A stretch of 60,363 nt of DNA from Zancudomyces culisetae (Eukaryota > Kickxellomycota > Harpellomycetes > Harpellales > Legeriomycetaceae). The translations under genes were made by a program, and so were the position numbers. Of the stretch, positions 23,234 to 31,741 are shown piece by piece; positions within the stretch are counted from its first letter, which is position 1, and every line of letters begins with the position of its first letter. The stretch covers positions 1 to 60,363 of the forward strand of contig LSSK01000166.1 of the NCBI GenBank assembly GCA_001969505.1, given 5' to 3'. The notes beneath the pieces are model-generated. The model made no database searches, was not told the DNA's origin, and saw only the letters and a program-made list of their open reading frames with translations.

Positions 23234-24121
23234 GTTGTGAATATTATTAACTAGTCTAGTTGGTTATAGAGCTATAATTTTTTTCTACAAAAAAAAACTG
23301 CGAGAAGTAAATATTTAACTCCAAAATTTTATACTATAAAATTTTTTCTAATAGAAGATTGGAGAGCCAAACGCTTTAATTTTTTTTCGAAAAAAAAATG
23401 TACTTTGATAATTCAAAAAGGAAAAGGGTTTTGGTCGACGTTAGAGGTTGGATTATATATTCTTTTTTTTGTGGGTAGGGGGTTTTTTTTTAGTATTTTT
23501 TTTATTTGTTTTGTTTTTTTTTTGTCGGTTTTTGCATAGAAAAAAATTTGGCTGGCAAATGGAAATTAAATCAAGTTTGCTCAGCTATATTAATTGGCTA
23601 TTGCTTTGAAAAGTGAGAGAAAAATTGAACGAAGTCTCCCTCTAATTTTAGACAAAGGCTGATCAGGTAAAAATGAGAAAAATGTTTGCAAGTTTATTTT
23701 TACAATAAGGGGATCCAGTTATTCGTAAAAAAGCAAGGTGGTATGCAATGTGACATGAATATAGGTGTAATTACAGAAAAACTAAAAAGAATTATGGTCA
23801 TTAATACTGGTGGATGGCACATGTTTTATTAATGACAAACATTGATTCTAAGAACATTAGAATATATTAGACAGGTCTATCTAAAATCCTACCATAGAAA
23901 GTATCTTTCTCTTTTTTCTTTGACCAAAGATAGCGTTTTGTGTCTAATTTGTGCAAACACATGAGAGTTTTTGGGAGCTCTAAATTGTATGTATTGTACT
24001 AGTAGCAAAGAAAAAGTACATATCGGTCAAAGTTAGGATCTAGTTGAACAAAGAACAATCTAAATAAAAATAAATATACACAAACAAAAAATTATTCAAT
24101 TAATAGTAGGAGAGGGCAATA
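23234..24121. other. Promoter side of RPP1 / 3' side of Mtf2-like gene
   Basis: AT-rich, with long T-runs at 23460-23525 immediately upstream of the P1 gene on the minus strand. These T-runs are A-runs in transcript sense, and poly(dA:dT) is common in fungal ribosomal protein promoters. No gene seen. Confidence 0.4.
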
Positions 24122-25591
24122 TTAGATATCCTCGGAAATAAGCCCCTTAAGGCTAGAAAGTATGTGATTCAACTTTTTGATCCACACATCAATTATTGAT
24201 GTAGATACGGCGTTTATACTTGAGATCTGTGAGTCAGGATTGAAGGGGTTATATACATATGTAGACGAGGAAAATGAATAATCCCGTTCAAGACTGCCAA
24301 TAATCTCAGAAATCAGACCAACAAGTCGTTCAGTTGGAGCAATGCCATTAGTTATGAGGGTTAATGATAGAGTATAAATTGCGGAGACATCCCGTGATAG
24401 GGTCCACACTGCAAGGATGAACCAGTAGTATGCATCAGAATCCAAGATTTTTGAAACTGATGGTGAATATGATGATGAAGAATATGGCGACAGAGGTGAG
24501 TGGAGTCCAGCCTTGGAGTACCGGTCGTAAGCCTGGTTATAAACGTAGTACACTAAATTGATAGAGTTCTTGTAGCCCAAAAGTGATCGTATGGTGGAGG
24601 AGATAAGCTTTGAAGATGGAAGAAAAGCAGACGCAGAAGGTAGTTGGATGTTTTGTTGCGACAAAGTACTATTATCACCATTTTCTGTTTCTTTTGAATC
24701 GGCTAAAGCCTTAGATTGAAGATCCAGAGGTTCATTAGATGGAGTTACTACGGGAAACAAATACCGATCAATAAATGTGCTAATATCAGATAAATTCTTG
24801 CACAATGAAAGCTTTAGCAACAGGGTTTGCTCATAATCCTTGGCCTTTACCATCCGCATATATGCTAACTCGCTGGCTTCATTTCCTACATGTTCGTCGC
24901 CATCACTGATACTGATTGTATTGATATTTTTGGGGGCCAAATGATCTTTAGGCGCATCCCCTCGATCAAACACACCAAAAGTCTGTTCATGATTGTTGGC
25001 ATTTGTTGCGAGCCGATTGTGGATACTGGATTTTGAATTAAGTATACTATCGACGTCAAACAGCTGGTCGAGTAAACTATGCCGTTGGTCGGCAACACCA
25101 AAAGTTTTAGGTCTGAACGATATTGTATTGGAAGTGTGGGTTCCAGACGCTGATAATGCGGAATTTTTTTCGGCCAAAGAAGGAAAATCAAGGCCATATC
25201 CAACATCCTTTTCTGCAACACCATTGCTTATTTGTTCCGTTTGAGAATCAGATTTTTGAGACTCGTTTTCTTTTGATGGTTTCTGTGGTGCTGAACGTTC
25301 GCTATCTATTCTAGTCTCTGTATCATTACCGGTAAAATTTTCATTAACAGTTGACTCGTCCTTGCTTTCGCTCTCTTTGACCTCCGGAGTATCTGATGGT
25401 AAATTATTCTCAGTAAATTTTGCATAGGTTGTACTGAAATTGCATAAACGAACATAACCAACGTCAATTTTAGTTGGCTTTCTTGCGGAGGTGACAAGAT
25501 TTGCCGAATTCGGATTCGAAATTACGTTTCTGTTGGTTCTTGAAGTTAAAAACAAAAGTTTTTGCCGAAAAGTAAGTGATTTTTTGAACAT
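24122..25591 (-). CDS. Mtf2-like mitochondrial protein
   Basis: A 489-residue intronless ORF. The start MFKKSLTFRQKLLFLTSRTN is basic and hydroxylated without acids, a good mitochondrial presequence. A long polar, low-complexity region follows (about 60-230). The C-terminal half is helical, with 'LLLKLSLCKNLSDISTFIDR', 'YYWFILAVWTLSRDVSAIYT' and a final helix containing 'RLVGLISEIIGSLERD'. This layout and pattern resemble the Mtf2-like C-terminal domain of fungal mitochondrial RNA-expression factors (yeast Mtf2/Nam1 acts in mitochondrial transcription-translation coupling). The assignment rests on pattern similarity only; a PPR-like helical protein is the alternative. Confidence 0.5.
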   Translation of the reverse strand: MFKKSLTFRQKLLFLTSRTNRNVISNPNSANLVTSARKPTKIDVGYVRLCNFSTTYAKFTENNLPSDTPEVKESESKDESTVNENFTGNDTETRIDSERSAPQKPSKENESQKSDSQTEQISNGVAEKDVGYGLDFPSLAEKNSALSASGTHTSNTISFRPKTFGVADQRHSLLDQLFDVDSILNSKSSIHNRLATNANNHEQTFGVFDRGDAPKDHLAPKNINTISISDGDEHVGNEASELAYMRMVKAKDYEQTLLLKLSLCKNLSDISTFIDRYLFPVVTPSNEPLDLQSKALADSKETENGDNSTLSQQNIQLPSASAFLPSSKLISSTIRSLLGYKNSINLVYYVYNQAYDRYSKAGLHSPLSPYSSSSYSPSVSKILDSDAYYWFILAVWTLSRDVSAIYTLSLTLITNGIAPTERLVGLISEIIGSLERDYSFSSSTYVYNPFNPDSQISSINAVSTSIIDVWIKKLNHILSSLKGLISEDI

Positions 25592-26845
25592 TTTCTCAAA
25601 CTTGGCATATCCCCTGCATTAATGTTAAAATTTGAACAAAGTCACTCCTTGCATCTATTTCTGTTTATTGCTGTAATGCATAAATGTATACCTATAACTA
25701 TTATAAAAAAAACTAATCGTTTTAGATACTGAATTTCCAAGAGCGGGTATGACTGGGTGAATCAAGTCGTAGACTCGGTGAGTTTGTTGATTACCAAGAG
25801 ATCTTTATATCTAGTACTTTTTCAAGTTTAGTGGGTTTGATATTAGATTCGTGATTTAATTGGCAAAAACAAAAAATCGAAGCTAAAAACCATTGAATAG
25901 TGCAAAAAAGTTTTTTTTTTCCTCCCCCGTTCAGGAAAAATTTTTCGGGTAAATTCCAAGGTTCTTATTTATGCACACAGAGTCACGAAACGGTTCAGGT
26001 TCAGATTTAGGTTCAACACTCAAGCTAAAAATAAAAAGACAAAGCTGGTTGATTGGGGTATCGGATCAGGAAGAGGGGGTGGGGAAACAGTGAGAATGAT
26101 ATGTTAAAGAAGTTTTATCAAGGAGGCTGGGGGGTGGAATGGTAACATTTCAAAAAATGCAATTGTGTTCCAAGAATTCTATGAATTGCTATAGTTTTCC
26201 GTGATTACTATTTGTTTTGAATTTTTAAAAGGCTTTGATGCGTGATATTTTATGCATTAGTAATCTGTGCCGAAAAAAGAGCAAAAAAAGCAAAATTGAG
26301 AATACAAAAGTTTTATACTGGTATTAATTCCTGTTGGCTTATTCCAAATCTCAAATAATTTTAATAAAAAAAGTTCGAAAGTATAACAGATATTCCCAGC
26401 TTCTAAAAAAAAGTATACAAAGATCAAAAATAGTGTAAAGCTTAGATAAAGCTAAATAGAAAGGGCACCAACATCTTTGGGATACTTTTAATGTATCGAA
26501 AAAATAACTAAAAGAGAGGCAACAGCAAAAAGCTTGAGATTTTTTTAGGATAGATTAGGAGTTGAAGGATACATTGTTTCAGCATAAGTGATTTTTTCTA
26601 CTAGAACTTAGCTAAAATAATTAAAAAGGAATCTTGGTAAATAAAAAGAGATAACCGGATGCTTGTAAAAAGATTTGTGTAGATTGATTTAGATAATCTC
26701 ATAAAAGAAAACCGTAAAATAAAAGCGAAGAACAGCGGATAAAAGAAACTAAGCGGGATATAATTTGTCCTTTGCCAGAGAGATTCTAATCCAAAATCAA
26801 AATCAAGAACAAGAATAACAGTAAAACCAAAATAAGAAACGGAAA
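25592..26845. other. Divergent intergenic region
   Basis: 1.25 kb between the divergent Mtf2-like and RBBP6-like genes, presumably holding both promoters. The about 150 bases before 26846 are A-rich, as in several leaders in this window. No coding signal recognised. Confidence 0.45.
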
Positions 26846-29809
26846 ATGTCACAAGTGTACTACAAGTTTAAAGCAGCCAAAGATTACAGCCACATCAAGT
26901 TTGATGGGACGGCAATCTCTGTGTATGAGCTAAAGATGGAGATTCTCAAGGCAAAAAAATTAGATGTAAATGAATTTGATATTATAGTAAGTAACAGTCA
27001 GACAACGGATGAGTATACCGACAGAGACATGATACCCAAAAACAGCTGGGTGGAAGTGCGGCGGGTACCATATGTAGGTCCGAATAGATCTGAGCAGAGC
27101 CTGATGGTTCAGAATAAACAGCAGGAGGGGCGAAGGCAACAACAGCAGCAGCAAAAGATGGTTCAATTCCAAATGCAACAACAACAACAACAGCAACAAC
27201 AACAGCAACAGCAGAGTATTCAACAGCAAAATGGAGTAGTAGCGGAAAGCAGTGGAAGAAGTTTGATGGATGAAGGCAGGATTTTACTGCCTGGCCTCCG
27301 AAATATACAGCAAGAACAAGGAAAAGAAATCACGGCAACGGATGACGATGATGAAATTCAAAAGATGCTCCAGCAGAGCAGCGAGCAGTGGGAATACCAG
27401 CAGCAACAGATGATGGGCAAAGGAAAGAAAATGGATATGGGACAGTACATGTATCGACCAAAAGTTGGTGCGGGGACAGGTGCAGGTGCAGCAGTGGGGA
27501 TGGGGGTGGGAGGTGGAAGAGGCGGGGGGCAACAGGGACCTCCACCACCCGAAAAGTACATATGTTTTAAATGTGGGAAACCAGGGCATTGGATATATGA
27601 TTGTCAGGTCGAAGGAAGTGGTGCAAGGCTTAAAAAGACGACGGGGATTCCAAAATCTTTTTTAAAAGAGGTAGATCGTCTAGAGGAAGGGCAAAAGGCG
27701 TTGATAAGCGAGGATGGTAAGTTGTATGTCTCGACGGCAAACGATGAAGATTTTAATAAAGCGAAACAGAACGCGAGCCTTGTCGAGTATGAGTGTGCTT
27801 TGTGCGACAAGATACTGGATGTCCCAGTGCAGTTTCCTTGTTGTGGAGGAAATGTGTGTAAAAAACATTTTGTTGACCCTACTTCCTTTAATATTCTTAC
27901 TAAAACTAGCAATAAAAAAGCCCAAGAAAAAATTAACGTTGATGATGGCGGCAATATAAAAGAGGAATTTAGTATTAGCTCTTGCCCGCTCTGTGGTTCA
28001 GATTTGTCCACTCCTATCACCAACCACAATCTGGATACTTTCGTAAACCATACACTACTTAATGACATCAGGAGTTATTTGCAAAAGAAAAGTTCCAATG
28101 AAATGTCTACCAAAATTGAAACCATAGATTCCACTCATCCAGCAATTTTTTCTGCACACCGCCCTTCTAATACTAACATTGGTCCTAACTCTAACTCTGT
28201 TATTACACCTAATGTAAATATGTTTAATCCTCAGCAACAACCACAACCACAACAGCACCAGCCTGTTCATATGGTAAATCCTTACCTACATAACTACCAG
28301 CTAATGCTACATCAACAGAGGCAGCAGTTTATTTTCCAACAGCAATTTATGCAGCAGCAGCAACAACAACAGCAGCAGCAGTATTTGCTTCATCAAGCCT
28401 TTTTAAATCAACAAAATCAACAAAGCTTGCAGTACCAACAACTACCTCCACCTCCTACAGCAAATCTGCCTACAAATCCAACATCAGGTATAAGCGAATT
28501 ACCTGAGTCTCCCACTATGAGTAACAATGTGGATGTCGATAATGACGACCGTAGTAGTGAGAATGATACTGGTCATATCACTGGTCAGAACCAAGGTCGT
28601 AATGGTGGTAGTCCAAACCATGAGGATGCTCGCAGAGACTCGCATGACTCTTGTCGATCTCAAATGCCGCGTCAAACAGAGCATATGAGAGATCATACAG
28701 AAAAGTATAGTAGTAGAGGAAAAGACGACGAAGTGGACAGAGAAAAAGTGAATGAACGAGAGGATGAGATGAGAGGGCGGCAGGAAAGAGAAAGAGAAAA
28801 CGAAAACGATTACGAAAGGGAAAGGGGAAGGGAGAAGGATAATGTTAGACGCGACGACAGGAGTGAAAATAGAGAGAGAGATAGGAATAGAGATAGAGAA
28901 GGGAGTAAAGAGGGAGCGAGAAATAAAAGAAAGGCAGGCGACTTGGATCGAGAGGATCGAAAGGATCGAAATGAGGAGAGGAGTAAAGACAGGAATAGGG
29001 ATGGGGAACGAGATCGAAATCGAGATCGAAATCGGGGAAGTAGTAGGAATAGAGGTAGAGATAGAGATAGAGATAGAGGTAGAGATATGAATAATGACAT
29101 AAAAAGAAACAAAAGTGGAGAAAGAGGTAGCGGCAGCGAAAGAAATGGGAATAGAGATAGGGACAAAGAAAGAGAAGGAGGAGATAGAGGCCACGAAAAG
29201 GATAGAAATAGAGAAAGAGAAAGAGAAGTGGATAGAGAAAAAGATAGGGAAAGGGGAAGAGAACAAGAAAAAGGTAGAGATAGGAATAGAGATAGAGATA
29301 GGAATAGAGAAAGAGATAAAGATAGAGATAGAGAAAGAGAAAAAAGAGAAAGAGAAAGAGAAAGAGAAAGAGAAAGAAGTAAAGATGGAGAAGAAAGCCA
29401 AGATAGAGGCAGAGACAGAGACAGGGATAGAGATCAGTCTCGTAGACGCGAGGAACAAGAAAATAACAAACGCTCAGATAAGAAACGACCTTCTTATCCA
29501 ACTTCCACCCCTCGCTCAATAGAAGACCGCCTAACACTTCCCAATAAAAGGCCCAAAACTTCGTTCAGAACCGATTCCGCTGACACTGACATTAATGACG
29601 TTGGCCTGGCAGGTGCAGACTCAAACGAAAGCTCTCATCTAAACAATCGTAAAAGAAGACGAAACAAGAATAAAAATAAGATAGGCGCTCCGAAAAGTAG
29701 CAGCCATAACTCCAGATTCTATTCCTCAACTCCGGGAAGCAGTGCCAACAGAGACGCTGAAAACAAAAAAAAATCGATTAGAATTACTGGAACTTCTGTT
29801 TTAAAATGA
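26846..29809 (+). CDS. RBBP6/Mpe1-type protein (DWNN, zinc knuckle, RING)
   Basis: A 987-residue intronless ORF. Residues 3-77 form a DWNN ubiquitin-like domain (VYYKFKAAKDYSHIKFDGTA...WVEVRRVP). A CCHC knuckle (CFKCGKPGHWIYDC) lies at about 239-252. A RING/U-box-like cysteine cluster lies at about 315-382 (CALC, CCGGNVCKKH, CPLC) with an unusually long loop before the last pair. Two poly-Gln tracts (about 93-128 and 465-555) follow the DWNN and RING parts. From about 620 to 870 the protein is almost pure R/D/E repeats. The family (yeast Mpe1, human RBBP6) activates the cleavage and polyadenylation machinery and has E3-like features. Yeast Mpe1 lacks the long RE/RD tail, so this copy is closer to the animal/plant layout. 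It is convergent with the ABC gene, 87 nt between stops. Confidence 0.93.
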   Translation: MSQVYYKFKAAKDYSHIKFDGTAISVYELKMEILKAKKLDVNEFDIIVSNSQTTDEYTDRDMIPKNSWVEVRRVPYVGPNRSEQSLMVQNKQQEGRRQQQQQQKMVQFQMQQQQQQQQQQQQQSIQQQNGVVAESSGRSLMDEGRILLPGLRNIQQEQGKEITATDDDDEIQKMLQQSSEQWEYQQQQMMGKGKKMDMGQYMYRPKVGAGTGAGAAVGMGVGGGRGGGQQGPPPPEKYICFKCGKPGHWIYDCQVEGSGARLKKTTGIPKSFLKEVDRLEEGQKALISEDGKLYVSTANDEDFNKAKQNASLVEYECALCDKILDVPVQFPCCGGNVCKKHFVDPTSFNILTKTSNKKAQEKINVDDGGNIKEEFSISSCPLCGSDLSTPITNHNLDTFVNHTLLNDIRSYLQKKSSNEMSTKIETIDSTHPAIFSAHRPSNTNIGPNSNSVITPNVNMFNPQQQPQPQQHQPVHMVNPYLHNYQLMLHQQRQQFIFQQQFMQQQQQQQQQQYLLHQAFLNQQNQQSLQYQQLPPPPTANLPTNPTSGISELPESPTMSNNVDVDNDDRSSENDTGHITGQNQGRNGGSPNHEDARRDSHDSCRSQMPRQTEHMRDHTEKYSSRGKDDEVDREKVNEREDEMRGRQERERENENDYERERGREKDNVRRDDRSENRERDRNRDREGSKEGARNKRKAGDLDREDRKDRNEERSKDRNRDGERDRNRDRNRGSSRNRGRDRDRDRGRDMNNDIKRNKSGERGSGSERNGNRDRDKEREGGDRGHEKDRNREREREVDREKDRERGREQEKGRDRNRDRDRNRERDKDRDREREKRERERERERERSKDGEESQDRGRDRDRDRDQSRRREEQENNKRSDKKRPSYPTSTPRSIEDRLTLPNKRPKTSFRTDSADTDINDVGLAGADSNESSHLNNRKRRRNKNKNKIGAPKSSSHNSRFYSSTPGSSANRDAENKKKSIRITGTSVLK
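28790..29440 (+). repeat. Purine-only coding repeat (GATAGA/GAAAGA)
   Basis: Hexamer-like GAtAGA, GAAAGA and GATCGA units over about 650 nt within the RBBP6-like gene encode the RD/RE tail. The strand is nearly pure purine and gives long spurious ORFs on the other strand. Confidence 0.9.
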
Positions 29810-29896
29810 TTTTTTTTAAAAAAAAATTATATACACACATGTTATTTCTAAGGTATTATGATATAAAGCATTTATTAACAAACTTTTAATAGCCTT

Positions 29897-30937
29897 TTAT
29901 CTCAATAAAGTATATTTTCCTTTTGGCAACAATTGAATGACACTGTCACAAATCCTCTGCTGCTGGCCCACATTGTGTGTAACAATAATGATGTTCTTGC
30001 GGCCTAAAAAGCTGCGTTCTACGCATGACGATGTTTCATTATCAAGCATTGAAGTCGGCTCGTCCAGAAGAAGTACACGTGGGTTGAGTGCCATTGCTAT
30101 ACTCAAAAAGATCCGCTGCTGTTCACCTCCGCTAAGTAAATTGAATGGGCCTTCGTACCACAGCTCGCGTTGGATACCCCATTGTATAGACAAATCGATA
30201 GCATCCTTAATGATATCCTGTTTGTTGTGTCGTATGTCGCTAGGGCTTTTTCCATACCCATGGCGGCGCTGGGAGCTCTGGAACACATCCAGCTGCAGTA
30301 TGCTTTTTATGTACTCAGCCGCTGTCGTGCCGATATTTGGTGGTTTCTGAGGAATGTACATGACATTTCTTCTCCATTCATGTACATCTATTGCTCGCTC
30401 CCCAATTCCACTGCCAGTATTACTACTAATGCTTCCGATACTGAATTTACCTAATATTATTCCACCTTGAGCATTCGGTCGCACAAGTATTTCCTTTTCG
30501 TTGCTGCCGCCTTCTGCACTCGGCTCCGTTATGACCATATACATGTCCTTATACTGACTGTCAAAAAGCAAATTTATTGCTTTCAGAATTGTAGATTTAC
30601 CCAGCCCTGAAACCCCCACCAACCCAAGAATCTGACCGTGCTTCAATACCATGTCGAGATCCTTCACTATATATTCGGGCTCTTCCTTTACATTCAAGAG
30701 TTGCGAACTTTCACCTTCTTCTGGCACAAGTCCCACGTCTTCGGAACTAACATTGCGGGCTTTGCCTGTGGTTGAGCTACTTCTACTGCTATTTTGTTTG
30801 CTCTCACGTACTCTTGTTAGGCCTTTTATCACTAAAAGATCACGATGTTCTATATTTTCCCCATTTACATCCACCTGATGCTGCTGCGGCGGCCTTTCTC
30901 TTATTTCGCCTTCTCCTACATTCAAAATGTCGTGCAT
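29897..30937 (-). CDS. Soluble ABC ATPase, FetA/STAR1-like
   Basis: 346 residues, one exon, one nucleotide-binding domain, no membrane segments. Motifs: Walker A GVSGLGKST (108-116), Q-loop in YIPQKPPNIGTTAAEYI (Q197), signature LSGGEQQR (268-275), Walker B RVLLLDEP (287-294), switch His in VTHN (321). An N-terminal about 95-residue extension and a Gly/Ser-rich insert between Walker A and the Q-loop are unlike bacterial relatives. The 'Q-P-T/N-x-x-T-x-x-x-Y-I' context resembles bacterial FetA/YbbL and plant STAR1, ATPases that pair with a FetB/ALS3-type membrane protein. No such partner lies in this window, so the substrate is unknown. The lack of a second domain argues against the ABCE or ABCF families. 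Confidence 0.7.
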   Translation of the reverse strand: MHDILNVGEGEIRERPPQQHQVDVNGENIEHRDLLVIKGLTRVRESKQNSSRSSSTTGKARNVSSEDVGLVPEEGESSQLLNVKEEPEYIVKDLDMVLKHGQILGLVGVSGLGKSTILKAINLLFDSQYKDMYMVITEPSAEGGSNEKEILVRPNAQGGIILGKFSIGSISSNTGSGIGERAIDVHEWRRNVMYIPQKPPNIGTTAAEYIKSILQLDVFQSSQRRHGYGKSPSDIRHNKQDIIKDAIDLSIQWGIQRELWYEGPFNLLSGGEQQRIFLSIAMALNPRVLLLDEPTSMLDNETSSCVERSFLGRKNIIIVTHNVGQQQRICDSVIQLLPKGKYTLLR

Positions 30938-31741
30938 TTTTTCTGAATTGCGATTTCAGTCTGAATCCAAGCCAACAATCTCGCAAATAGGTATTTCTTT
31001 CCCCCTTTTTTAGCTAGTTTATGATGAGACTCAATCAGAATTGTTGAATCCCTCTCAATGTGATAAATTCTTCCCGTTGCTTAACAGTAATAAAATTAGA
31101 AATAAAGCCAATGTTAGTACTTGGTTTATAACTGATTGACGTATTTTTTTTTAAGTTTGCATTAAAATATAATGTAGAGTTGGTTAGTTTTTATTAATGT
31201 TTGACCTGATTCTGGCCTATTAAATATTATCATATCAAAACCAAAGCAAAAATAAAAATAAAAATAAAAACACCACTTGGCTATCGTTTTAACAAGCACC
31301 AGTGCCACACAACTTGAACTCTCTTTAGAGTGTCCTATAAACCGTCTAGTAACATGATAAAAACCACATTATAAAATTAAAATATGGTTTTCTTTTGACA
31401 TTGACATTGACATTGATTAAAATAACCTTATGTTCCTATTTCCGAAAAGACTACAGAAATATCTAACTAGCTGATCTGTAAGAAAATAAATAAAAACAGC
31501 TTTGTGTAAAGTCAAGAAAATTTTTCTTGGTGTCCTCCGATTCGGATAACATATACAACATCGAAACTATGGCCTATCCATTGATAAATACGTATAGTGC
31601 TATTGCATTGGATATTTTTCGAGTCTCATATACTGATTATAATAATTTGGTATTTTGCGAGTTTATTTAGTCAATATTAAGTGAAGCATACTACGAAGTA
31701 AAAAAAATATACTAATACTGATGGTAATGATAATGTGCACA
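30938..31741. other. Intergenic, no gene seen
   Basis: Upstream of the ABC ATPase and downstream of the P450 on the minus strand. It holds short repeats such as AAAATAAA (about 31250-31270) and TTGACA three times (about 31397-31414). Confidence 0.5.

Noticed and set aside
28499-29537. Long minus-strand ORFs (319 and 230 codons) opposite the RBBP6-like gene
   Set aside because: They are shadows of the purine-only RD/RE repeat and encode only F/S/I/L repeats.
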